Source: Undaria pinnatifida
Taxonomy: Eukaryota > Sar > Phaeophyceae > Laminariales > Alariaceae
DNA: 64,000 bases
NCBI GenBank assembly: GCA_012845835.1
Contig: JABAKD010000021.1
Location: 12,456,795 to 12,520,794 of the forward strand
Direction of reading: 5' to 3'
Positions 55,701-64,000 of this stretch are shown here, one piece after another; positions within the stretch are counted from its first letter, which is position 1; the number at the start of each line of letters is the position of its first letter. The notes under the pieces are model-generated. The model made no database searches, was not told the DNA's origin, and saw only the letters and a program-made list of their open reading frames with translations. Both the position numbers and the translations under genes were made by a program.

Positions 55701-55969
55701 GATCAACTGCTGCTGAGAGCGCCAATTAATAGCAGCGTGGGTAGGTACGATTCGACGCAAGTCGAAGAGGAAAGATAAGTGCTGAACGCTTCTCGCGATA
55801 ACAATGAATGCACGCCCCGTGGTGGGGACGGGGGAGAAGGGGCCGCTGACCCCGGACATGAGTTACTTCTGGGAGGGAGGGCGAGAGTAGTGCGAGGATA
55901 ATAAATGTAATGGAAAATATATACATGACTGTAATATATCCTTCTTCTCAGCAGCATGTTATAATTAAT

Positions 55970-56025
55970 TTTCAAGGACGTCATCCGTGAGTTCGACGAA
56001 CTTGTTACGCACGGCACTCATAAAA
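55970..56025 (+). repeat. Fragment of the diverged R1 terminus seen at 16437-16525
   Basis: AAGGACGTCATCCGTGAGTT and CGACGAACTTG match the inverted copy at 16.5 kb (AAGGACGTCACCCGTGAGTT, CGACGAATTTC). Only about 45 bp are shared. Confidence 0.5.
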
Positions 56026-58069
56026 GTTATACCCCTCATACTTGTACGTATCTCCGGCCTAAATTCGGCACTTCGTGGGAATAGGGGTAGGATAAAGTCT
56101 ATAGTCTAGTACTATAGAACACGGAAGAGGTGGGACACGTTTTTATTACGCTTCTCGGTTGCGGAGGTCTTTGCCCCGGCCAACAACTGAATTTTTTGAA
56201 TCGCGTCTCTCTGCTGAGAAGACCCTGAAAGCAGCCCGGCAGTATCGTGGACGCCTACAGAATATTCGTCAGCCCTGTCTCGGCACGTCCCACGTGTATT
56301 GACGGTGCAAGATAACTTCTGAAACAGAGGCATCGACCACAACTGTTGGGGTCAAGGTGTCACACGCGTGCAACACTAGCTCTTGCCAAAGTTTCCTCTG
56401 GGTGGAGTTGCTCCTCCAACGACGAACCAGTCCAAATGTCGCAGGAAAGCCTTGCGTGTTTGACATTGGTATCTCCGCAGGGTCATGGGGTTCGTTTAAC
56501 GGCGTGTGCTACGATAGAGGGGCAACACTTTGTATCTGAGGTTTCCTCACCTTGGGAGCTTAAGCCGCCTCCCACAAACTGACTTGGAGAAAAAAACCCA
56601 TGGACTAGGTAAACGACGAGAGTAATGGAAAACAATGGCCTTCTCCCGACGATTTTGGGTTAAGGAGCCCTGTCGTTCAGAAAACATTTCAGACGAAGAG
56701 GGCTACCTCTATCATAGCGCGCGCGTTACACAACGTTTGCTTCTTTTCCCAGTTGAGGTCCAGTACAGTTCGATTACGTACGGTGGAAGGCATCTTCCGA
56801 GCGGAAGAGGCGCAATGCTAAACAAGTGAAGGCTCGCATCGGAGGGAAGACAAGGGGCCGCAAGAGTTCCTCGGCTTGTGCAGAAACTGGAAAGTTGCAG
56901 CAAGACATATTATAGACTGTTTACCTTACAAATAATGCCCACGGTGTACTATTAACAGGGTATTTCATATTTCGAATTATAGTATGCTCGCCAGTCCGAC
57001 AACGAATATATGATCGATAAGAAAAAGAACTGAAAATATGCAAAACGCCGAGTTCTTAGGTAGGGGAGATGATAATTATACGTCCCCGGGTCAGCCGATG
57101 GATGGATGTTTTAATGCACTTTTCAAGTACTTGGTCAAGGTGATTTGGAGATACGATCATTTTCGATTCTTATGATTACGATAGCAGCACGCGATGGTCC
57201 TATTTCCATATCGAGCTTGCATTTATCTATTTTCCTATCGACCTTACTATGATTAAGGTCGGACTGGTATTTACATGACGCATGCCACGACGTGGACAGC
57301 ACCTACTTTGGCGTAAACGGGGTTTGAATGGCGGGGCTCGTTAGCCTATGGACGGAGTCGTAAGGTTTTTTATTACCGGTGGTTTTTCGAAGTACAGTAT
57401 TCTGTTGTGGGCCTATGACGTGGTATTGTTCTTCAGGTAGCACTGAAGTCTTTTCCATATTATGCTGGGGTAGCTGCGCACCCCTTCGTTTCTTCAATTG
57501 CTTACGTCCCCCCTCGAAGCCGGATCCAAGCAACAATGGAAGTGTGCCCCGGTGAATAGTCGTAGGGGCACGTGCTACGTTCGAGGGTGCAGCATGTTGG
57601 AGCTCTTGACGTGAGGAGCTATACGCCTCACACACACGCAAAGTTGACTTATACTATCTCAAATGTGCGCGACCCGGAAAAAATCAAGTTACGTAGTGTT
57701 TCGCGCTAAACAAGAACGGCATTATACATTTTCGGGCTAAGAAGCACGATCTAAAAACAAGTGTTTGAACGTGCTACCTCTATCGCACCACGTATCGCTA
57801 CCGTCTCTAGACTACAGTAGGAATTTCGCGAATAGTTTGCGAAGCGCAAGAGTGGCAATATTCGACGAATGTAGGTAAATTGCTGTCTTCAACAGAAATA
57901 GTTTGCAAGGGTGGTAATACTCGACGAATCTGGGTAAATTGCTGTCTTCAACATCCCTCGCCGGGCAGAAATAGTTTGGTGGTGAAATTATGGTTATCTC
58001 TATCGCGTCGGTTTCTGATTGAAATATTCAGCATCCCCCGCTTCTGTTGTCGCACTCCAACATCCCAAG
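56026..58069. other. Putative long intron or intergenic DNA before the Cys-rich exon
   Basis: Contains minus frames at 56112-56466 and 57303-57641 (up to 112 codons) without motifs. TGCTACGATAGAGGGGCAAC (56509) and inverted GGCTACCTCTATCATAGCGC (56702) may be the ends of a small TIR element of about 220 bp. A tandem duplication of about 60 bp lies at 57835-57955 (TCGACGAATGTAGGTAAATT and TCGACGAATCTGGGTAAATT). Confidence 0.4.
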
Positions 58070-58436
58070 GTGGAGTACGATGAAGATACCTACCGAGCTA
58101 CCCTGACGTCCCCCAGTTGGCGCGAACTGTCCCAAAAAGAGTGGGAGGAAGACGGCTTGACGTTTGGGAACCGGACGGTTCCCATGGGCCCCACTCGCCG
58201 TCTCTACTCTTGTGGTGACTGCGAGGAGACTTGGGACGCTATTTGCGATGCAGGAGTACCCTCCGTGTGTCGCTTTGTCGGAGCCGGCTTCCCATTTAGC
58301 GCGGAAGCGGGAGCTTCAATAGAAGTCCTTTGCAACACCTTTGGAAACGCGTGCGACGATTCCACGGGAGACGAGGTCTGTGAAGGCCAGTGCGTGCGGG
58401 ATGGTGACGACGACGACGACAATGTTCAAGGAGGAG
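58070..58436 (+). CDS. LRR gene, cysteine-rich N-terminal exon
   Basis: Codes for about 122 residues from VEYDEDTYRATL to DDDDDNVQGG, ending with one base of a split glycine codon (GGA GGA G|GTATCG). It contains nine cysteines, in CGDCEETWDAICDAG, SVCRF, VLCNTFGNACDD and EVCEGQC, a density typical of secreted proteins, and a sequon at NRT. The acceptor is ambiguous: CCCAAG at 58069 (phase 0) or TTCAG at 58031; the frame is open back to 58019 and has no early ATG, so an upstream exon must exist. Confidence 0.65.
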
Positions 58437-61400
58437 GTATCGTTGTGTGTACTTACTTCACTGAAAAACCTTGTGTTTACCCAATCACATCATCTGCAAA
58501 CTCCATGCTCGTCCTGATTGTCGTCTTGAAGATGGACGTAATATGTGGCCACCGACCGTGGGACAGAAAAAAATGCTCTAAGATAATCATAAAAACAAAC
58601 ACGGACATCGCACTGGCTAAACCCGATATATCTACAACACCTCGCGTAAGCTGGAACACATGACGGAGAGGATTTTTGCCCATATCATCCTCACCGTGGT
58701 GATCATACTTTGCTCGTTCACGCTTGTATTTTAATTCCCCGGTCCTGGTGACCATACGTTACCATACGCGACAATGCTAAACAAGTCCAACATAAAGCAG
58801 GTCCCGTAAACGTCTCAGCGGAGAAGCGCGCCAGCTAATTCCTCCCGTTGGTACGTGTCGATCCATTGCCAGGTAGAAACGCCTGCCTCGACCCCGACAG
58901 CGACCAGTACAAGTGCGCCTTCACGGGTCTCAACTCCATGTAAGAGGAGTCCCGAAGCTGTTTGCGGTAGTCTGATGCTCTGAGTACAGGGGACGTGGGA
59001 GGGCGTATGGAACGTTGCACAATGTCGTCGGGAGCAAGTGTCAACGATAGCTGGGAGCGATACCGGTTTTAATTGTTCCCAGCTGGCCTTTGGATGTAAT
59101 CCAGCGCAGCATCAAACAGGACTCAGCACTAGCGTCAAATTTAAGCTTTCATTTCAGCACGAAACGGCGTCTTTACCTCCTCGTCTTATATCGACCTACG
59201 CTTCAGACCCTCCACGACCTTTCGTTGTTCCAATGCCAGATCATCCCAATCTCCCGGGTATCCCGTGGTATGCTGGGACGGTGTTAGCACGCCTTAGCCA
59301 CACTGTTCATCACGGACGGGGCTCTTCAGAAAAAACAACTATTTCGAATATGGTTGGAAGACGGCTTTGAGCTTCACAGAAATGTTAGATTATACGTAGG
59401 CCATGCAATTGTTCACGGTCGGGTTTTCGTGTTCTCCCCACGCAGTTGTGTCGAGTTAGACAGCACTTTTCCATCGAGGAGCCGTGGAAGAAATGATTGT
59501 ATCCCTATCGTAGCATTAATGTATGCTACACGGAGGGCAACAAATTGGACCTCTTGAGGGAGGCCACCTAAGACCGGAGTTGCTCCTGACCCTCGCCCCC
59601 TCCACCACAGGCGGCTGGAAGAATGCGGTCTGGTCGACAACGACTTACCTTACCTTCCTGCGTGCTTCGAAACCTTCGGCAAGACCAACCTAAAGGAACT
59701 GTAAGTACTGCATCACAATCCTTGTTGCGACCGTTTCCAGTAGAGATGCATCGAAAAAAGTCATGCGTTAGCCGGGCGTCGCTAATCCGGTGCATCGGGA
59801 ATCGCGGGCGTGCTTGCCTGTTTCACAAACCGCTTGCCGAAAATCGCGCTCTTTCGGACATTTCGACGCGTCTCCGATCACACCCGCTGACTCCACTCCG
59901 TGCACTTGCCCTGGACTCAAACTGCGGTTTTGATACGTAACGCTACGAAAACATTGATCACGACGGATTAAGATGTTGCTGCCACCGCTACACTCCCGAA
60001 CGGTTGTTACGTTTTTTCTTTATTACAGGTACTTCTCTTACTTCGTTACTCCCACTGTAAATGCCCTCAGCACCTTCCCGGAAGACACCTTCGCGGGACT
60101 GACGGAGCTCACCCACTTGTAAGTAAGGGTCGAGGGTGGAAACTCAGTGTCGCGCACATCGCGTTACTCAGTCATTCCACACCCCCCTTTGAGATCGCTA
60201 TGATATAATGCCGTGGTGGTGTGCTTGGCCATGCTTGATGCCGGCGTGATACAGATAGATAGCTGGTTTTTACGAATGTTCTTGACTCAATTTAGACCTT
60301 TCACGGACAGGCCTCCCCGGGTGGTTGTACGCCTGAAGGCAAAGAAAATCTCTATCACTTGTAAACCTGCTCTCTCCCCCGCGCGATACATACTTCACAC
60401 CGCACAGAGACCCTTCGAGCTGTAACCAAAACTCTGGAACGACTGCTATCACTCCTACGAACAGCACCGGTTTAAGAATAATCGAAGCCCTGCGCCCGCT
60501 CGATGCCTGACTCCGTCAATCTGCCAGGGGCTTAGGCTTCTTGGGCCTGACGAACTTGCCGGCAAACCTCTTCTCCGGTCTTGTCAGCGTGACACAGCTG
60601 TGAGTTTTGCTCATGATCCTGCGTACTTATCAGCGGCCTGGCGAACTTCGAAAGAGCACACGCTGTGCTTTTAACCATAAGCTGAAACAATGATCTCGTG
60701 GAGAAGCTACCACTTGACTGATCGTTGCCCTGTCTACGTCCGTGCTGTAAAGCGTCGGATGCCCTGCTCTTTTATGTTTCTTCTTATGCTCTGATCGTTT
60801 TATATTTTTCGACTCTTTTTTCTCTTGTGTTCCATACTTTGCCTTAGATTCTGTTCTTGTTTTCGGTCGACTTCTGTGAACTTCTGTGCTCGCACATGCC
60901 TTTAAGAGGACTTCGTCAATCGTTTATTTCCGTTATTTTTCTTCGTCGATAGTTATGTCAATCGCCAATAATTATACCGCAACTCCATAATAATTCGCGA
61001 CGCACAAACTGGTTTATCTAATTTGTATTTTGTGCACATGTGACTGGTATATCGATTTAAGAGTGGCTGCGCCGGATATCTTTGAATTTTGAAAACATTG
61101 GTGTTTCTAAGGAAAGACACAAGTCCCCAGTACCTAGTTGCCTACGTGGCACGTACTTCTACAATCAACATACAGTGCACCTGTTTGACCAATGGAAGTC
61201 AAAGGATCACTACAAAAACAGTACAAAGACATAATTGCTTATCTTGAAAGACGCAAAACATATTTCGATTGACCAAATATCCATTGGGCGCAGTTGGGTT
61301 TTCACAACCCAGATATTCAAATAGGCTTTCTTTGTGACCGTCCGCCTAAGTGTATAGGTTGGCTTGTCAGCCGTGCTTAACCGAATCGTGGACGCCCATG

Positions 61401-62876
61401 TGCTCCACGTTTGGTGCTACGTCGCTTTTCTTTTTTTCAGGGCTTTGTATCACAACAACCTCACCGCATTGCCTAGCGGGATTTTCTCCGACCTCGAGAG
61501 CGTGACATTCATGTGAGAAGCTTGAGGGGGGTCGTGAACATGCAGTGCACGGTTGAGTGTATATTTTCACGATTGTCGGTGGTGACTGTGCGAGGGTATG
61601 CCCACAAACCGTCCCGTCCCCCCTCTTAGGCCATCAACCACGAGAGCGGCAGTAAACAGGAAGTCTGTTATTTAACGGGAGGTCGTGTGTTAATCAGTGC
61701 CTCTCTTGAAATATCTCGAGGGACTTTTCAATGAAAGAGTAGGTCTGAAATAAAAACAAGGTAATTGGTAACCGGTGTTTGTCGTTGGGCAATTGGTATT
61801 CTTGTGGGCGTGCACTTTTTTTAAGGTTTTTTTCTGTACTAAAATCCATAAGAAGAGGAATATCGAGTAGCTGGCCATTGGCGGGTGATTGTACACTAAC
61901 AGTTGACACTATTTGGGGTTTGGTGGGGGCGGTGGTATGTCGGGGCGGGTCTGCTACCACCCTTAGAGAGTTCCGGTAATCTGGTGGGCGGAATACTGCC
62001 GGGAAGCTTCAATATTCTACCTAGTACAAATGTTCTTCACTTTGCACCCGATGGAACGCCTTGATTCGCTTCGCCTTGCCCACTCTGCCAGATATCTCTA
62101 CGAAAACAGCCTGGTAACCCTGCCCGATGGACTCTTCGAGGGCTGCCACTCCCTGAAAATCGTGTGAGTTGATGGACGATGTCGAAACCCAAACGAGTGA
62201 AGCACTCCACGTGCGCACTATGAGCCGAAAGGTGCCGTCGTCGGAATAGGAGTGTCGGTTGCAAAAACCAACCAAAGGTGCGGCAAGGGAGGTACCTCCA
62301 TTTTCACTACCGGGTTTGCGGCAGTCTTGCACGAGTGACTATGCACCTCACGGACGAACACTCTTTAGGTGGTCGTTTCGGCGCAGTGTAGTTCACGGTT
62401 CCGTTGTAGATGCGGATTCACATGGAAACTTGTAGCAGCACGAAAACTCAAAACAGCAAGCAACACAGAAGTGACTCTCGCGGCGGTGACCCCAGAGCCA
62501 CTGGAAAAGAAGACCCCAAATATGATCACGTTTGCCGCAAGTGATCCCATTCCGGGAATGCGGCTAAATCGGTTGACCACTCCGCCCGTGGGGTTTCTTC
62601 CCCCATGATGAAGAGCCCTCGGCATAGCCGATGCCATGGCTTACCCAAGGGCGCAGGTGGCGAACCCCGCCCGACGAAACGGGCGCATGTATATCTCGCT
62701 GCTTTAGACATGATCTGCGCACGTAAGGCTGCCGTTCTTGAATCAATACCGACGCCTTTTTAACGCGGACCGACTTTTGCTTGTCACCCCCCCCCCGCCA
62801 GGAATCTTGACGAAAACGACCTGGTAGGCTTTCCTGCTGCAGTCTTTGCAGGGATGGACGGCGTGTCGGTTAGCCT
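58070..62876 (+). CDS. Leucine-rich-repeat protein gene, eight recognised exons (3' end open)
   Basis: Gene-level entry. Exons at 58070-58436, 58873-58939, 59611-59700, 60029-60118, 60528-60599, 61441-61512, 62092-62163 and 62802-62876 are joined by GT-AG introns with matching phases (one phase-1 intron, then all phase-2). The product so far has a cysteine-rich N-terminal region of about 140 residues, likely the cap of an extracellular LRR domain, and then six LRRs of 24-30 residues following L-x-x-L-x-x-N-x-L-x-x-L-P-x-x-x-F-x-x-L. LRRs form curved solenoids for protein or glycan binding; secreted or membrane LRR proteins often act in recognition. Each LRR being one exon of 72-90 nt, flanked by phase-2 introns, allows repeats to be gained or lost without frameshift, as reported for LRR gene families of Ectocarpus. 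The 5' end and the part after the last donor (GTGAGT at 62877) are not resolved, so a kinase, ROCO or membrane domain cannot be judged. Confidence 0.8.
58873..58939 (+). CDS. LRR gene, small linker exon
   Basis: 67 nt between CATTGCCAG and GTAAGA. Two starting bases complete the glycine codon of the preceding exon; the exon reads RNACLDPDSDQYKCAFTGLN and ends two bases into a methionine codon completed by the next exon. The dual phase match (1 in, 2 out) makes chance unlikely. Two cysteines continue the N-terminal cap. Confidence 0.75.
59611..59700 (+). CDS. LRR gene, exon with first LRR (90 nt)
   Basis: Between CACCACAG and GTAAGT. Reads RLEECGLVDNDLPYLPACFE and then TFGKTNLKEL. L, N/D-L, LP and F positions match the LRR pattern with six residues more than the 24-residue unit. 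Phase 2 at both ends. Confidence 0.85.
60029..60118 (+). CDS. LRR gene, second LRR exon (90 nt)
   Basis: Between TTTATTACAG and GTAAGT. Reads YFSYFVTPTVNALSTFPEDT then FAGLTELTHL. The NALSTFPEDTFAGLTELTHL part fits the consensus N-x-L-x-x-x-P-x-x-x-F-x-x-L-x-x-L-x-x-L exactly. Phase 2 at both ends. Confidence 0.88.
60528..60599 (+). CDS. LRR gene, third LRR exon (72 nt)
   Basis: Between AATCTGCCAG and GTGAGT. Reads GLGFLGLTNLPANLFSGLVS then VTQL. A 24-residue unit in which the usual asparagine before the central leucine is replaced by glycine (GLTNLP). Phase 2 at both ends. Confidence 0.85.
61441..61512 (+). CDS. LRR gene, fourth LRR exon (72 nt)
   Basis: Between TTTTTTTCAG and GTGAGA. Reads ALYHNNLTALPSGIFSDLES then VTFM/I; a textbook LRR with NNLTALP and IFSDL. 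The last codon is split so that the next exon turns it into isoleucine. NLT is a possible glycosylation site. Confidence 0.9.
62092..62163 (+). CDS. LRR gene, fifth LRR exon (72 nt)
   Basis: Between ACTCTGCCAG and GTGAGT. Reads YLYENSLVTLPDGLFEGCHS then LKIV; N-S-L-V-T-L-P-D-G-L-F keeps all structural positions. Phase 2 at both ends. Confidence 0.9.
62270..62546 (-). mobile_element. Diverged copy of the 269-bp MITE-like element inside an LRR intron
   Basis: ACCAAAGGTGCGGCAAGGGA, GGTACCTCCATTTTCACT, GCACGAGTGACTATGCACCT, GGCGCAGTGTAG and, at the far end, GTGACTCTCGCGGCGGTGAC match the element at 48191-48459 read in inverted orientation, in the same order. It is about 277 bp and much more diverged than the two close copies, so the insertion is old. 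It lies between the fifth and sixth LRR exons. Confidence 0.7.
62802..62876 (+). CDS. LRR gene, sixth LRR exon (75 nt), last one recognised
   Basis: Between CCCCGCCAG and GTGAGTAAGG. Reads NLDENDLVGFPAAVFAGMDG then VSVSL. One codon longer than its neighbours. The strong donor implies a further exon, but none is recognisable up to 64000. If the donor is not used, the frame meets TGA at once, giving a short protein end. Confidence 0.85.
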
Positions 62877-62978
62877 GTGAGTAAGGGTTGGGATTTTGCA
62901 AAATGCCGGTACATTGTAGGCTAGACGTACGATCGAGCTTTTTTAATAGTTCTATTTGGTTGCCGTGCACGCTACGGT

Positions 62979-63299
62979 TTATCGGCACGGCACAAAGGGC
63001 GTGATGTACCCCCCGGGTTGAGCATGAAAACCATTAAATGCGACCTGTGATATAGGGTTAGTCGTTCTTTCCACCACGCACATTATGACATATCTAAGTA
63101 CACTGTGGACGTTGGTGACGAGGACCTCGAACGTTTTGTTCTTCCCACATGTAATTGATACTTCGGTAGTCGTGCCATTGTAAAAGGTTGCCTTATATTT
63201 TGCTGCGGGGTTCGCGGTGGTCAACACAAACGTGGTCCTGCCGAGCATCACTCTAATAACGTGGCGTCGACACGTTGGAGGTTGGAATAGTCTATGCAC
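62979..63299 (-). other. Unassigned minus-strand open frame of 106 codons
   Basis: Reads KYKATFYNGTTTEVSITCGK and later YVIMCVVERTTNPISQVAF. The composition is balanced and beta-rich and not like a shadow of a repeat, but no family is recognised. It lies where the next LRR intron is expected and could be a transposon fragment. Confidence 0.3.
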
Positions 63300-64000
63300 G
63301 GCGTTGGCTCCCTCCCGAAAGAGGAAAGTCTAGCGCGCAGCATCGCCACGGGCCGCGCACGAGGCAGGAGATCAGCTACTACTCTACTGTATGTTTTTCA
63401 AAAACATCGTAAAGAACACCCCGAGATGGACGCGGCGTGGGAATACACGGAAGTGTGCCAAGTCGGCTCCACGGTCATCAACCCCGGACGCGTGCTACGA
63501 TGGAGGTAGCACCTTTAGGCGAATTCGGTGTGTGCATGACGACGCTCGATAGCTCCTTAACCCAGAATGACCGGAAATATATTCTTCGTGTCGATATTTT
63601 TAGATACATGCCTAGGATATTATCTGGTTGCACTCTCATTTTGCTCAAAATGCCATTCTTTTTGTGAGGTATTGGGTTCCTCTAGTGAGGAGGAGTATTA
63701 GGAAAAAGATGGTACCCTAGCATGCGCCGCAGTCGCTAACTCTAATCAGCCATATCCGTTTATGCTAAGCAGTAACACCTGTTAGTAAGCATTGCGCAAG
63801 TTGCCAGTACACCACGGATCTTCCACTGAGGAGACCTGTAGACCTTCATCCGAGGCAATCAAGATTTCAGTACCATCTGGACGTCAGTGCTATGTCTCCC
63901 GGCCAGGAGTGACCAGTTGTTCGCCTAATTACGCCAATATATATGAAACCACCCCTGAACGAAGAAGTCGAAGAATATCACCACAACGCCGCGAGACGCC
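63300..64000. other. Right edge of the window, no exon recognised
   Basis: Probably still intronic to the LRR gene. GTGCTACGATGGAGGTAGCA at 63491-63510 is another copy of the 20-bp motif seen at 47.4, 56.5, 56.7 and 57.8 kb. Confidence 0.4.

Overview
The window looks like nuclear DNA of a eukaryote, most likely a brown alga or another stramenopile. I infer this from GT-AG introns, poly(A)-tailed retroposons with target-site duplications, tRNA-derived SINEs, remnants of hAT, Ty1/copia and LINE elements, long CAG/CTG tracts, and a leucine-rich-repeat (LRR) gene whose repeats each sit on one phase-2 exon. One-repeat-per-exon LRR genes of this kind are known from Ectocarpus. No bacterial or organellar gene organisation, rRNA or intact tRNA gene is visible. 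The species call is inference.

Layout. 0-14 kb is repeat-rich intergenic DNA. It holds four copies of a roughly 427-bp poly(A) retroposon (two full length with target-site duplications), two copies of a tRNA-derived SINE, a 339-bp direct repeat, a block bounded by a 31-bp inverted repeat, a decayed LINE reverse-transcriptase tail, and Q-rich or coiled-coil coding remnants. From 10 to 47 kb most of the DNA is one repeat family, called R1 here. R1 has a conserved terminal block of about 240 bp, G-rich modules with long G runs, and an AT-rich tail of nested 290-bp repeats. It occurs as a complete element with 240-bp terminal inverted repeats (14.5-15.5 kb), head-to-head inverted copies (39.2 kb), solo termini and long direct arrays (25-30, 32-35 and 39-47 kb).

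R1 is interrupted at 17-25 kb by ordinary sequence with the only long intact ORF, an intronless 707-residue predicted membrane protein at 18.65-20.77 kb. Behind it lie an hAT transposase C-terminus, a complex minisatellite and a deleted copia RNase H remnant. The 29.8-32.4 kb gap in R1 holds a decayed coiled-coil/polyQ ORF cluster and a paralogous filled site for R1 (empty counterpart at 23 kb).

From 47 to 64 kb the DNA is gene-like. The best-supported gene is a secreted or membrane LRR protein with eight phase-compatible exons from 58.07 kb, still open at the last recognised donor (62.88 kb), and possibly starting with a signal-peptide exon at 54.89 kb. Its introns carry small transposons, including a diverged copy of a 269-bp element that has two exact 4-bp target-site-duplicated copies at 48.2 and 49.3 kb. 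No operon-like cooperation is expected. The strongest themes are modular exon architecture of the LRR gene and the evolution of the undescribed R1 family.
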